Shown: in pieces, positions 27,829-37,142 of the stretch
How the letters are laid out: each line of letters starts with the position of its first letter
How positions within the stretch are numbered: position 1 is the stretch's first letter
NCBI GenBank assembly: GCA_029558835.1
Contig: JAKQDH010000034.1
Span: forward strand, 62,001-126,000
Reading direction: 5' to 3'
DNA: 64,000 bases
Source of the DNA: Planctomycetota bacterium
Lineage (GTDB): Bacteria; Planctomycetota; Phycisphaerae; UBA1845
Program-made: the position numbers and the translations under genes
Notes under the pieces: model-generated
Told to the model about the DNA's origin: nothing
Seen by the model: the letters and a program-made list of their open reading frames with translations, nothing else
Database searches by the model: none

Positions 27829-29211
27829 ATGACCCGGCGGAACTTCTACTACGAGTACCGCCAGATGGTCCTGTGGAGCGTGCTGGCCGGGGCGATTGAA
27901 GGGCGCTTCCCGGCCGTGGTCGCCGCCAACACGTTTGCCGGCTCGCCGCTGCAGATTGCCGTGGCCACTTCGACGCAGACCGCGGCGATGATCACCAGCC
28001 TGTTGTGGGGGATGTTGTGCATCGGGCGGCCGAAGGTGCGCCTGCTGATGCTGTTCTGCGGCGCGACCGCGCTGCTGGTGGGGGGGCTGGGCGCGGTGCC
28101 CAACGATCCGCGCTTTGTCTGGTGGTTCCTGGCGCAGATGGCGGCCGCCCAGGTGATGCTGGCGGCGGTGATCACCATCCGCACGGCCGTGTGGAAGTCG
28201 AATTACCCGCGTTCGGACCGGGGGCGGATCACCGCGCGGTTGCAGGCGGCACGGACGGTGACGGGGGTGACCACGACGCTGCTGGCGGGGGCGTTGTGCG
28301 ATCATTATCCGTCGTTCTACCGGCTGTTCTTTCCGGCCATCGCCCTGAGTGGGATGCTCAGCATCGCGGCGTTATCGCGACTGCGGATTCGAGGGGAGAA
28401 GAGCGAGCTGAAACGGCGCGGCGTGACACAGGCCCGGGAAGTGGGCCAGGGGCCGATGGTGGAGCCGTTTTCGATAACGGCCCTGCTGTCACCGGGGCGC
28501 ATCCTGGCGCAGGTGGTGCGCATTTTCAGGGATGACGCGCGCTTCCGGTGGTACATTGTCGCCCAACTGCTGGTGGGGTTGTCGAACCTGATGACACTGC
28601 CGATCGCGGTGGTGCTCATTACGCAGTACCTGCCGGCGATGGGACGGGGGCAGCCGGGTGGTAGCGGGGGGGCGGCGGCCGAGGGTGACTTCTGGCTCAG
28701 CACCGTTCTGACCGTGGGGCTGATGCAGCTTACGCTGCTGCTGACGTTGAGCCATTGGGGGCGGCTGTTCGACCGGGTGGGCGTGATTCGCATGCGGGTG
28801 GTCAACTGCGGGTGCTGGGCGGTGTCCACGGTGGCGGGGCTGGCGGGGAACCTGATGATCCTGACGTACAGCGGGACGAATGCGTGGTGGCCGACGTGGG
28901 CGGTGGTGGTGTTTGCGTTCTGGGCGGTGACGCAGGGGCTGGCGCTGGGCGGGGGTGCCTTGGCGTGGAACCTGGGACACCTGCACTTCGCGCATCCGCG
29001 GGATGCGGAGGTGTACATGGGGATTCACGTCTCGCTGACGGGATTGCGGGGGCTGATCGGCGGGGTGCTGGGCATTCGGCTGTGGGAGTGGATGGGGTGG
29101 TCGGCGTGGCTGGTGGGCCTGGCCTTTGCCCTGGGGAGCCTGGCGATGTTCGCATGGATGGCGGGGAGGGAGCGTGCCGGCGGAGGCCCGGATGCAGCGA
29201 GCGGGTGCTGA
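27829..29211 (+). CDS. Major-facilitator-like membrane protein
   Basis: About 460 residues and 11-12 hydrophobic segments in two halves separated by a charged loop (about residues 185-235). The start is uncertain: ATG 27829 (MTRRNFYYEYRQMV) has no good ribosome site, and GTG 27781 or ATG 27790 are in frame. The pattern fits the MFS superfamily without a substrate-specific signature. A Gly-rich loop (GRGQPGGSGGAAAEGD) lies in the second half. It has no obvious operon partner and the transport substrate is unknown. Confidence 0.75.
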   Translation: MTRRNFYYEYRQMVLWSVLAGAIEGRFPAVVAANTFAGSPLQIAVATSTQTAAMITSLLWGMLCIGRPKVRLLMLFCGATALLVGGLGAVPNDPRFVWWFLAQMAAAQVMLAAVITIRTAVWKSNYPRSDRGRITARLQAARTVTGVTTTLLAGALCDHYPSFYRLFFPAIALSGMLSIAALSRLRIRGEKSELKRRGVTQAREVGQGPMVEPFSITALLSPGRILAQVVRIFRDDARFRWYIVAQLLVGLSNLMTLPIAVVLITQYLPAMGRGQPGGSGGAAAEGDFWLSTVLTVGLMQLTLLLTLSHWGRLFDRVGVIRMRVVNCGCWAVSTVAGLAGNLMILTYSGTNAWWPTWAVVVFAFWAVTQGLALGGGALAWNLGHLHFAHPRDAEVYMGIHVSLTGLRGLIGGVLGIRLWEWMGWSAWLVGLAFALGSLAMFAWMAGRERAGGGPDAASGC

Positions 29212-29478
29212 AGCGAAGGCGAGGGAGTGGTTGGTGGACCGGGATGCGCGTTTCCGCCGCTCCCTCATCCCGACCTGTGTCGGGTACGTGCTCAGCGTGG
29301 GTGTCATGCCCTCATCCGCCGCAGGCGGGGGTGGGCATGTGCTGCGGCATGCTTACCCGCGACCGCGGTCGCGGGAAAGCATGGCACCCACAACGCCAAA
29401 GACGCTAAACACATACTGGGTCGGGATGGTTCGGATCGGTCGCGGTCGGGGCGGCGGGGCGAGCCGGGGTAATCGTGC
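29212..29478. other. Intergenic region built of repeats
   Basis: No gene. The stretch is largely dispersed element B (listed separately), bordered by CCCGAC ctgt GTCGGG (29270-29285) and by the GATCCGAACCA-type repeat (minus strand, 29426-29441). Confidence 0.55.
29284..29412 (+). repeat. Dispersed intergenic repeat element, copy B
   Basis: The inverted counterpart of 24683-24774. It shares both ends (GTACGTG.T.AGCGTGGGTG and CACCCACAACGCCAAAGACG) and the GCCGCAGGCGGGGGTGGGCA core. It contains an extra palindrome at 29348-29383: CATGCTTACCCGCGACCG followed by its complement with one mismatch. That palindrome also occurs, diverged, at 18750-18783. The element is therefore a composite of smaller mobile palindromes. 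Confidence 0.7.
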
Positions 29479-30696
29479 TTATGCGACGCGCTGGCCGGCA
29501 ACGAAGACGGCCACGGGGGAGGCAGCGCCGTCCAGGATAGCCTCACACACGTCACCATCAGGATCGTGATCGAGCGGAATGGCAACGAGATCCGCCTGTT
29601 TGCCAACCTCGAGCGAGCCGATCTCATGTTCCCAGCCGAGGGCGCGGGCGCCGTCGAGCGTGCCCATGCGGAGGCATTCGGCGGGCGGCACGTGGTCGCA
29701 GGTGCGGTAGACGAAGCGCAGCTCGTCGAGTACCGAGAGCGACGGGTTCGACGCGAGGCTGTCGGTACCGACGGCCACGTTGACCCCCACGCGTAGCATG
29801 TCCCGGAAGGGATGCGGCGGATGCTCGAAGGCGGCGTGCGTGCGCGGACACCAGGCGACACTGGTGCCAGAGGCAGCGATCAGCTTGATATCGGCTGCGC
29901 CGGCGTAGTTGGCGTGGGCGAGGAGGGTGGAAGGGCGCAGCAGGCCGGTGCGATGGACGAGTTCGAGCGGTCCGCAGCCGGGCAGCGGCACGTCATCATC
30001 CCACACGCCGAGGTGCTGGAGATAGGTCCAGAAAGGGCCGGAGCCCGTGCGGGTGAACACTTCCTCTTCGGCGGTCTCCAGCAGATGAATGGCCAGGGGC
30101 AGGGCGAGTGCCTCGGCCTGTTGGGCACACGCGCGCATGGCGTGCGGCTCGACGGAGTAGGGTGAATGCGGTGACACGCCGATACGCAAACGCGGTCCGG
30201 CGTGCTCACCGGAGGCCGCCGCGGCGAGACGCTCACTGAGCAGCGTCCGCCGCCGACCCAGCGCCAGCACCTCGCCGAACGAGATGGCCCGCAGGTTGGA
30301 CTCGCGCAGGACCGGGCGGGTCCACTCCGGGTAGCGCGTGATGTCGCCGACGGTCGTGACGCCGGCGGCGAGCGATTGGTGGATCCCCTGTTGGGTTGAC
30401 CGGCGGATGCTCTCTGCGGTGGGTGGGTGGGTTTCCCGGCGTTCCAGGAGGCGGCGCAGCCAAGCGGTGAAATCGGGGCCGGGGGGCATCAGACCGGCAT
30501 GGTCCGTCAACTCCAGGTGCGTGTGGGCATTGACGAAGCCCGGGAGCAGGGCGACGCGGCCGAGATCCGTCACGTGTTCGCCGGTTCGGGCGCGGGCAGG
30601 GCCGACGAAGGCAATGCGGTCGCCGCGTAATTCCACCACGCCGTCGCTCACGACGGGCCTGCTGATGGGCACGACATAGGCGCAGCGAAGCAGCAT
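29479..30696 (-). CDS. Amidohydrolase of the cytosine/guanine deaminase-like group
   Basis: The protein has 405 residues from ATG 30696; the frame is open further upstream, but the N-terminal strand motif (LLRCAYVVPI) begins here. The metal ligands are H58 and H60 (VNAHTHLE), H in AIHLLET, H in LLAHANY and D in VAVGTDSL. The small N- and C-terminal beta domain is completed by KQADLVAIPLD. The family removes amino or chloro groups from purines, cytosine, S-adenosylhomocysteine or triazines; the substrate here cannot be named. It lies 97 bp downstream of the acetyltransferase-like gene, on the same strand. Confidence 0.88.
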   Translation of the reverse strand: MLLRCAYVVPISRPVVSDGVVELRGDRIAFVGPARARTGEHVTDLGRVALLPGFVNAHTHLELTDHAGLMPPGPDFTAWLRRLLERRETHPPTAESIRRSTQQGIHQSLAAGVTTVGDITRYPEWTRPVLRESNLRAISFGEVLALGRRRTLLSERLAAAASGEHAGPRLRIGVSPHSPYSVEPHAMRACAQQAEALALPLAIHLLETAEEEVFTRTGSGPFWTYLQHLGVWDDDVPLPGCGPLELVHRTGLLRPSTLLAHANYAGAADIKLIAASGTSVAWCPRTHAAFEHPPHPFRDMLRVGVNVAVGTDSLASNPSLSVLDELRFVYRTCDHVPPAECLRMGTLDGARALGWEHEIGSLEVGKQADLVAIPLDHDPDGDVCEAILDGAASPVAVFVAGQRVA

Positions 30697-30793
30697 GGCG
30701 GCCTGGGTACTCGAACCGGAGCGAAGCGCCAAGACCAATGCCAGACTCCTCCGGGCTGCCCGTATCCGGGCCGGCGAACATGACCGCCGGCTG

Positions 30794-31603
30794 TTATGCG
30801 GGTGCTTCCTTGACAAATTCCGTCATTACGGCGTCGCGTGCGAAGCCTAGCGATTCCAGCAGCGCCAGTTGCGGCCTGTCCACGCAGGCAACCCGGGCGC
30901 AGATGCGCGGCAGGGCCAGCCGCTGAACAAGCCGGAGGCAGTGCGCAACCAGAGCACCCTCCACGGAACCGCGGTGGTTGGTCACGCCCGGGGGTGATGT
31001 CGGTCCCAGGAGGCGGCCAATGTCGCCGACCTGGTGCAACGCGCACCACGCGATCCCCCGGCCTTGGGCCAGCGCTACGAACGCATCGAGGCCGGGATCG
31101 TCAAGCCATTCCTCCACGGCCGCGCTCCGCAGGCCCGCCTCCGCGGCCCGCGCTCCCTGCGTGGGGGAACCCGTTACCACGGACGGGGGCGTGCCGCAAG
31201 CCTCTCGGAGCGCGGCTCGGACGGCCCGCGCGGGCACGATGCGGACGCCCGGCTCGGTGGGTGCCCCGACCCAGCGGGTCAGCAGCAGGGCATGAGAGTC
31301 GCAACGCGCAAAGCCGTGGCGGGTGAGGAAGGGGACGAGGGCATCCAGCGGCTGGTCCACGGCCGGTACCCAGCGCCAGGAGCGGATCTGTCGGGTAGCA
31401 AAGAGTGTCTCGGCCTCCCGCAAGGCAGCGGGGAGCTTCTCCGAATCGTCCACAAGCACGTCGCGGTACTGGTTGGCCTCCGGGAGGTCGGCGAAGCGCT
31501 CGCTGTGAAACGCGATCCCATAGAGCAAGGTCGTACGCTCCGCGAGGCGTTCGACGAGGCGTTGCTCCGAGTGCCGGAGCCAGCTCGCGGGTATACCATG
31601 CAT
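30794..31603 (-). CDS. Possible GNAT-type acetyltransferase
   Basis: The protein has 269 residues from ATG 31603. The C-terminal part, with an Arg/Gly-rich loop (NHRGSVEGALVAHCLRLV) like an acetyl-CoA pyrophosphate loop and then RPQLALLESLGFARDAVM, follows the GNAT pattern (helix, strand, 'SLGF' helix). The N-terminal 130 residues resemble a second, degenerate copy (VPFLTRHGFARCDSHALLL), so this may be a tandem GNAT. Substrate unknown. It could be co-transcribed with the amidohydrolase. Confidence 0.6.
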   Translation of the reverse strand: MHGIPASWLRHSEQRLVERLAERTTLLYGIAFHSERFADLPEANQYRDVLVDDSEKLPAALREAETLFATRQIRSWRWVPAVDQPLDALVPFLTRHGFARCDSHALLLTRWVGAPTEPGVRIVPARAVRAALREACGTPPSVVTGSPTQGARAAEAGLRSAAVEEWLDDPGLDAFVALAQGRGIAWCALHQVGDIGRLLGPTSPPGVTNHRGSVEGALVAHCLRLVQRLALPRICARVACVDRPQLALLESLGFARDAVMTEFVKEAPA

Positions 31604-31986
31604 GATCCGACTCGGTTCTCACACCGGGCGTGCGACCGGCGGCGCAACGGCCCAGGTCCGGCGGGACGCGGTACCGGGGTCCACATGACCCCGCGCGGTG
31701 GTGCCACGCAGTCGTTCCGGGGTGCGCTCGGCTCCACGCGGAAGCATGCCGGCGCCTTCGGCTTGGGCATGCCCGGACGACATGCCACCCGGATGGTACG
31801 CCACACCGGCGAGCTGGGCTTGCGCGTACCACTCGAAAGGGACGCGATGCGCGCTCCTTCGGCTCGGGTATGCTACCCGGAAGTTGCAGCGGCGGACAGG
31901 GCGAGTACGGCGGCGGGGCGAGCCGCAAGGGTACACCCCGCCACCTCGTCTTCCGCCCCAGGGGGGGTGGCACAGAGCGCTGGCGT
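31604..31986. other. Intergenic with short imperfect duplication
   Basis: No gene is seen. Two similar segments of about 30 bp, near 31747-31778 and 31848-31882 (CTTCGGCTTGGGCATGC / CTTCGGCTCGGGTATGC), form an imperfect direct repeat. Confidence 0.4.
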
Positions 31987-32844
31987 CTAACCGGGCACCC
32001 GCACCCGGCGCCGTGCCAGTACCACGCCGGCCATGCCGGACAGTAGAAGCGTTGCCCCGGCCAAGCCCCAGGTCGTCGTGGCCGGGACCGGCGGTGCCAG
32101 GGCGGTGGTGTTGATACCCACGGAGACGACGCCAAGCTGCCCGGTGGCCACATCCAAATACCCCGTGAAGTGGGTACGGAAGGGGATGGTGGTTTGCCCG
32201 TTGATCACGAGGCTGTTGGTCAGCACGCCGTCGCCGATGAGGCCCACCTCGCGCGTGTTCATGTCGAAGTAGCCGCTGACGTTGGTGTACACGGCCGAGT
32301 TGATGCCGGTGGGGCCGAAGCCGGGGATGTTGAGGCTGTCGGCCACGAGGAGCGAATCCACAACGTGCAGATCGAAGAGGTGCGCCTCGTCGGGTGCCAC
32401 GTGCCGGGTGGCGACGACGGTGACCGTGCCGCTCAGCGGCACGGCGAAGAGGGTGCCCGCGCCGAATCCGACGCCGAGGTCCACCTGCAACTGAGTGACC
32501 GGATGGGCGGGATCAAGGTGGAAGGTCATGGTCGTGTCCGCACCTGGCGGTGGAATCACAATGGGTGCCTCGGCCAGCCATTCCGTGCTGCTGATGCTGA
32601 TGCCCTGGTTGTAGCGGGACTTGACGATGCAGGCGCAGATCAGCTCACCGGTGATCTGGTGGTTGATGACGCGTTCCTCGCATTTACCGGCCTGATCGTC
32701 GAGTTTGCAGATCTTAGGCGCCTTGCAGATGCCTAGCCCGTCGTCCTTGCACCCGTCTTTGGAGTAGCCCCCGAAGGCGAGACCGCCCGCCGCGCCTAGT
32801 ACCGCCAGAGTTGCCGCAAGCACTGTTTCCCTGTTGCGTGCCAT
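31987..32844 (-). CDS. Exported protein with IPTL-CTERM-like sorting tail
   Basis: Function unknown. The protein has 285 residues from ATG 32844. The short signal segment ETVLAATLAVLGAAGGLAFGG is followed by a Cys-rich start (four Cys in about 35 residues, KDGCKDDGLGICKAPKICK) and a beta-rich middle. The last 35 residues show VPATTTWGLAGATLLLSG...VLARRRV: a Pro-Thr-Trp-Gly motif, a hydrophobic helix and an Arg cluster. This is the layout of IPTL-CTERM tails, which are recognised by an exosortase-type enzyme. It is probably a surface protein. It is flanked by intergenic gaps of more than 300 bp on both sides. Confidence 0.78.
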   Translation of the reverse strand: MARNRETVLAATLAVLGAAGGLAFGGYSKDGCKDDGLGICKAPKICKLDDQAGKCEERVINHQITGELICACIVKSRYNQGISISSTEWLAEAPIVIPPPGADTTMTFHLDPAHPVTQLQVDLGVGFGAGTLFAVPLSGTVTVVATRHVAPDEAHLFDLHVVDSLLVADSLNIPGFGPTGINSAVYTNVSGYFDMNTREVGLIGDGVLTNSLVINGQTTIPFRTHFTGYLDVATGQLGVVSVGINTTALAPPVPATTTWGLAGATLLLSGMAGVVLARRRVRVPG

Positions 32845-33202
32845 AACCCGTTCCTCCCTGCGCGTTTGCGCACCTCAGTTGTGACCAGCGGTGCGTAAGC
32901 TGCCGAGAGGATTCAGGCAAAGCAGATACGCCTCCCCCGCCCGGTGTTCCACGGACGGGCGCGAGGTGGCTACGGTTCTGCGCACCGAGTGAGTATCAGA
33001 CAGCCCGAACACTCCCGTGGGGATGATAGGGAGCCGGGCTTGACGGTACAAGCGCTTTCTCACGGCTACGCCCTCGTGGGACACCGGCGGGGCGAAAGAG
33101 GCCGACCTCGTTCCGTCGACAAGGTGCCGCGGTGCCCGACGGCTCCGGCGGTGGTAGAATGCCGACCGGGTAACCTGAGGTGGCTGCAAAGGATGACACG
33201 AC
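32845..33202. other. Divergent intergenic region, no gene seen
   Basis: No gene. TAGAAT at 33157-33162 is a possible -10 for the plus-strand flavin reductase gene, but no -35 is visible. Confidence 0.3.
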
Positions 33203-33754
33203 ATGGCTCGAGTTGACGTGCACCCCAACGAATGGCTAGGACACCCCGGCTTGGTCCGCGAGACCTATGCTCGGCTGACGGCCGAGGGGATCCTGCTGGC
33301 CTCGCTGAATGAACACGGGCGGCTTAACCCGATGACCATCGGCTGGTGCACGTTCGGGGCGATCTGGGGGCGGCCCATGTGCGTCGTGCTGGTGCGTCCC
33401 TCTCGGCACACCTACACCTGCATCGAGCGCACCGGTGATTTCACCGTCAACGTGCTGCCGGAAGCACTGGGCCAGGTGCCTGACTACTGCGGCACGGTTA
33501 GCGGCCGGTCGATGGACAAGCTGCGGCACCTGGAGCTGGATACACTGCCCAGCAAGCATATCAGCAGTTCGGGCATCGCGTGCGCGAACATCGTGCTTGA
33601 GTGCAAGGTCGTTCACCGCAACGACGCGCAGGAAGCGGCGTTTCCCGAGGAGATTCTGGCCAGCTATTACCCGGGTGGGGATTTTCATCGGGTGTACTTC
33701 GGCCAGGTGCTGGGCGTGTCGGTGGATGAGGCCTTCCTGGCGGGGGTCCGGTAG
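33203..33754 (+). CDS. Flavin reductase-like domain protein
   Basis: The protein has 183 residues from ATG 33203, with AAGGATG upstream. The split-barrel FMN-binding fold is recognisable by GILLASLNEHGRLNPMTIGW, RPMCVVLVRPSRHTYTCI and TGDFTVNVLP. The family reduces FMN/FAD with NAD(P)H or serves as an FMN-binding protein. No oxygenase partner lies nearby, so the role is open. Confidence 0.88.
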   Translation: MARVDVHPNEWLGHPGLVRETYARLTAEGILLASLNEHGRLNPMTIGWCTFGAIWGRPMCVVLVRPSRHTYTCIERTGDFTVNVLPEALGQVPDYCGTVSGRSMDKLRHLELDTLPSKHISSSGIACANIVLECKVVHRNDAQEAAFPEEILASYYPGGDFHRVYFGQVLGVSVDEAFLAGVR

Positions 33755-34305
33755 CACCCCTGGCAGTGCGGCAGGCTTCGCCGGCGCTCGGCGGACGGCG
33801 CCGAACGAGGCACGTCAGTGCGCTGCCCAGGGCGTCCCAGCGTTATCACCCGTGCGTGGATCTAACGACTACTTACAGAAGGCCGTTCTCCGTGTAAAGT
33901 TGGGCAGGGCTTGCCGTGGGGCTCCGCGCAGCCGTGCATGGGGTCTGCTCAACAGGGATCGGGACGCTGTGTCGGCGTGCCCCGTGGCGCGGCGGTCCGG
34001 TGGTGGGCGAGTGAAGGGCAGGCACTCCTGGTCCACGCCCTTTCTGAGGTACGTGCGGTGGTGGAGGGCGCTCGGCCGAGCCGCCGGTAGTGTCGGCCGT
34101 GGGGACCGCACGGGTCAGCGGCGGCCCCAAACGCCCGGCCCGGAAGCGTCGCAGGTGAGACGCCGCGAGGAATCTGCTATACTGGCGGATCATGGGGTGG
34201 AACGGGAACTGCCCGCCGGCGTTGGTCCGGGGCGGACGCGGCCGGGCGGTTCCGGTGGTCGTCACCAGTTAGTTCGAGGGTGGCCTTGTGGAGGAGGCGC
34301 AGATC
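33755..34305. other. Intergenic stretch of 550 bp, no gene seen
   Basis: Frames here are open only because of the GC content; none looks like a protein. The right part carries the promoter candidate at 34175-34183. Confidence 0.45.
34175..34183 (+). promoter_or_regulatory. Extended -10 promoter candidate
   Basis: TGCTATACT is an extended -10 (TGn + TATACT). A poor -35-like TGAGAC lies 16 bp upstream of the TATACT. It would serve the secreted peptidase gene, about 115 nt downstream. Confidence 0.4.
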
Positions 34306-36840
34306 ATGGTTGGGAAGGCAGTGTGCGCTGTAGCGGCGATGGGAGTGTGGGCGGTGGGGGTGGCCTTGGCGGCGCCGCCGGCGTTGACCCGTGAGCAGGC
34401 GCGGCAGCTCTTGCAGACGGAGGTGCCGGGAGTCGGGCTGCATGTGGATGGGGAACGCCTGACGCGTGTGTACGGGACCATCATGGCGTTCGGCAGCACG
34501 CCGGAGGCGGCGGCCGAGCAGTTCGTGCAGAGCTACGCGGCCGTGTTCGGGGTAAGCGCGGACGATCTCACGCCGGGAAGCTTCGTGGAGGGCGGTTCGC
34601 CGGTGCAACCGGTGATGTATGAGCCGGAGCGTGGCGACTACAAGTTCATGCTGGTTCGTTACGCGCAGGGGGCGGGGGGCGTGCCGGTATTCCGGGGTGA
34701 CCTGCGGGTGCTGACGAAGAACGAGCCGGGGTATCCGGTGGTGCTGGTGGCTTCGGGCATCCGGGACGTGGACGGATACGAGCCGCCGATCGGAGCCGAA
34801 GGTGTGGACGCGCCGGCGGCGGTGGCCGTGGTGCGTCACGCCCGTCCGGAGTTGACGCATTTTGGGGTGCCTCAGGTCGTCGTGTGGGCGGGGGTGGACG
34901 AGATGCGGGTCTCGCCGCGGCTGGCCGTGACGTTCGCGGCGAACAACTTCGACGCGCCGGGGTCGGACCGGTCGCAACATTGGTTGTTCGTTGTGGACGC
35001 GGTCACGGGCGAGACGTTGTACGAGGAGAACCAGATCATCCAGACGGACGTCAGCGGTAGCAAGCGTGGGATGGCCACGATGGGCCCCAAGGCGGACTTC
35101 TGCTCGGATGAGCTATCCACGCCGATGCCGTTTGGTCGGGTGACGATCACGGGGGGCAACACGGCCTACAGCGACGTCAATGGGAACTTCGTCATTCCGA
35201 ACAGTGGGACGAGCGCCGTGAGCGTGCAGTCGTTCATGGCGGGGCAGTATTTCACGGTCAACAACTCGGCGGGCAGCGTGGAGACGCTGTCGCTGGTGGT
35301 GACGCCGCCGGGTCCGGCCAACTTCCTGCACAACCAGGCCAACACGAGCGAGCAGGTGCGGGCGCAGGTGAACGGCTACGTGCACGCGAATGCGGTGCGT
35401 CACTTCGTGGTGACGCACAACCCGTCGTATCCGACGATCGGGACGCAGACGAACTTCCCGGTGTATGTGAACCGCAGCGATCTATACTGTCCGGGGAACG
35501 CCTGGTATGACGGCAGTTCGATCAACTTCTGCGCCTCGGGCAGCAGCTACCCGAACACGGCGTGGAGCAGCGTGATCTACCACGAATACGGGCACCACGC
35601 GGTGAGCAGCGGCGGCAGCGGGCAGGGGCAGTATGGGGAGGGTGTCAGCGACAGCTTTTCGGTGCTGATTCTGGACGATCCGGGTCTGGGGTACGGTTTC
35701 TACGGCGACTGCAACACGCCGCTGCGGACGGCCGACAACACGATGCAGTACCCGTGCACCAGCGATGACCACACGTGCGCCCAGTTGCTTTCCGGTTGCG
35801 TGTGGTCGACGCGGAACGAGCTGGTGGTGACGGAGCCGGCGAACTACCTGTCCATTCTGGGCAACCTGATGGTCAATTCGGTCCTGCTGCACTCAGGCAC
35901 GATGATTACGCCGCAGATCACCATCGACTTCCTGACGCTGGACGACAATGACGGGGACCTCGAGAACGGCACCCCGCACTTTGACGAGATTACGACGGGG
36001 TTCGGCGCACACAATATGTGGCAGGGGCCGCCGCCGCACAGCGACTTCTGCAGCCAGGCGGGGGACGCCTGCCCCGGCAGCTACAGCGGGACGACCACCG
36101 GGATGACCAACGATGGGTCGGCGGGCTGCGGGTCGTCGAACTCGACGCCGGACGTGTGGTACCGCTACATCCCGCAGACGAGCGGGACGCTGACGCTGGA
36201 CTTGTGCGATTCCTCGTTTGACACGGTGGTGTCCGTGCACACCGGGTGTCCGGGAACGGCGAGCAACCAGATCGGCTGCAACGACAACGCCGGGTGGTTC
36301 GTGTGCGGCATCCTGCCGGTAGACCAGTCGAAGCTGAGCGTGTCGGTCACCGCGGGCCAGACGTACCATATCCGGGTCTCCGGCAACAACGTGACGGGCG
36401 CCTACTCGATGACGCTTTCCGGCCCCAACTGCGTGCCCGGTCCGACGTGCGACGACGGGATTCAGAACCAGGGCGAGCAGCGCATCGACTGCGGCGGGCC
36501 GTGCCCCGCGTGCGAGTGTCTCTCCGATTCCGAGTGCAGCGACGGGCAGTTCTGCACGGGGGCGGAGACTTGTGACGCCTACGGCGAGTGCAAATCGGGC
36601 AGCTATCCGTGCGGGGGCGGGGAGTGGTGTCATGAAGAGGGCGACGCCTGCCTGGCCTATGGCGACGGCGACTTTGATGCCGACGGCGACGTGGACCTGC
36701 TCGACTTCGCGGACTTCCAGACGTGCTTCGGCATGCTGGGGACGGGAGCCTGCACGGCGGGCAATCTGACCGGACCTGGCGGCATGATTGACGTCAGCGA
36801 CTTCGCGGGCTTCAGCAGCACGCTGACGGGTCCGCAATAG
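34306..36840 (+). CDS. Secreted M36/M4-like metallopeptidase with dockerin-like C-terminus
   Basis: The protein has 844 residues. ATG 34306 follows GGAGGAG at good spacing; GTG 34288 is also in frame. Domain order: signal peptide (to about residue 23, AVGVALAAPPA); FTP-type propeptide (LTREQARQLLQTE...EQFVQSYAAVFGV); a fungalysin/thermolysin-type catalytic domain with HEYGHH (H426) and the third ligand E in GEGVSD about 20 residues later; a C-terminal beta domain; then a Cys-rich block (from about 707, CDDGIQNQGEQRIDCGGPC). It ends in a dockerin/EF-like segment (about 785-844, GDFDADGDVDLLDFADF), typical of planctomycete secreted proteins. It probably degrades extracellular protein and stays surface-bound through the dockerin-like end. 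Confidence 0.85.
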   Translation: MVGKAVCAVAAMGVWAVGVALAAPPALTREQARQLLQTEVPGVGLHVDGERLTRVYGTIMAFGSTPEAAAEQFVQSYAAVFGVSADDLTPGSFVEGGSPVQPVMYEPERGDYKFMLVRYAQGAGGVPVFRGDLRVLTKNEPGYPVVLVASGIRDVDGYEPPIGAEGVDAPAAVAVVRHARPELTHFGVPQVVVWAGVDEMRVSPRLAVTFAANNFDAPGSDRSQHWLFVVDAVTGETLYEENQIIQTDVSGSKRGMATMGPKADFCSDELSTPMPFGRVTITGGNTAYSDVNGNFVIPNSGTSAVSVQSFMAGQYFTVNNSAGSVETLSLVVTPPGPANFLHNQANTSEQVRAQVNGYVHANAVRHFVVTHNPSYPTIGTQTNFPVYVNRSDLYCPGNAWYDGSSINFCASGSSYPNTAWSSVIYHEYGHHAVSSGGSGQGQYGEGVSDSFSVLILDDPGLGYGFYGDCNTPLRTADNTMQYPCTSDDHTCAQLLSGCVWSTRNELVVTEPANYLSILGNLMVNSVLLHSGTMITPQITIDFLTLDDNDGDLENGTPHFDEITTGFGAHNMWQGPPPHSDFCSQAGDACPGSYSGTTTGMTNDGSAGCGSSNSTPDVWYRYIPQTSGTLTLDLCDSSFDTVVSVHTGCPGTASNQIGCNDNAGWFVCGILPVDQSKLSVSVTAGQTYHIRVSGNNVTGAYSMTLSGPNCVPGPTCDDGIQNQGEQRIDCGGPCPACECLSDSECSDGQFCTGAETCDAYGECKSGSYPCGGGEWCHEEGDACLAYGDGDFDADGDVDLLDFADFQTCFGMLGTGACTAGNLTGPGGMIDVSDFAGFSSTLTGPQ

Positions 36841-36875
36841 GTCTGCCGGACCGGAAATCTCAAACAGCGAATGGA

Positions 36876-36903
36876 GGAGAGCACCGCGAGAGCGGTGCTC
36901 TCC
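36876..36903 (+). terminator. Perfect 12-bp hairpin after the peptidase gene
   Basis: A GGAGAGCACCGC stem with a GAGA tetraloop (GNRA type) and an exact complementary arm, 35 bp after the stop. No T-tract follows, so it may be a terminator aided by other factors or a 3'-end stabiliser. Confidence 0.6.
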
Positions 36904-37142
36904 GCGTTGGTGGGGACTGCGCGCGGCGCGGCGGCGTCCGTTTCATCTTCCGTTCACGTTGCATGCGTCAGAATGTGCGCTGACCAGTCGGTCGGTAGGA
37001 CGTGCGCCGGCCGCAGGGACAAACCGCGTCGGCCGGTAAGGCTCCGGTTCCCGATGTCCCGGAGCGCGCCGGTTACGCGGCAGGGTTCCCCCAGGTGGGG
37101 CCCATCCAACGCGAACCGCTGAGCGGAAGGCACAGCACGGGT
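36904..37142. other. Leader region of the glycosyltransferase operon
   Basis: No gene is seen and no strong promoter is recognised, although transcription of the five-gene run at 37143-46146 should begin in or near this stretch. Confidence 0.35.
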
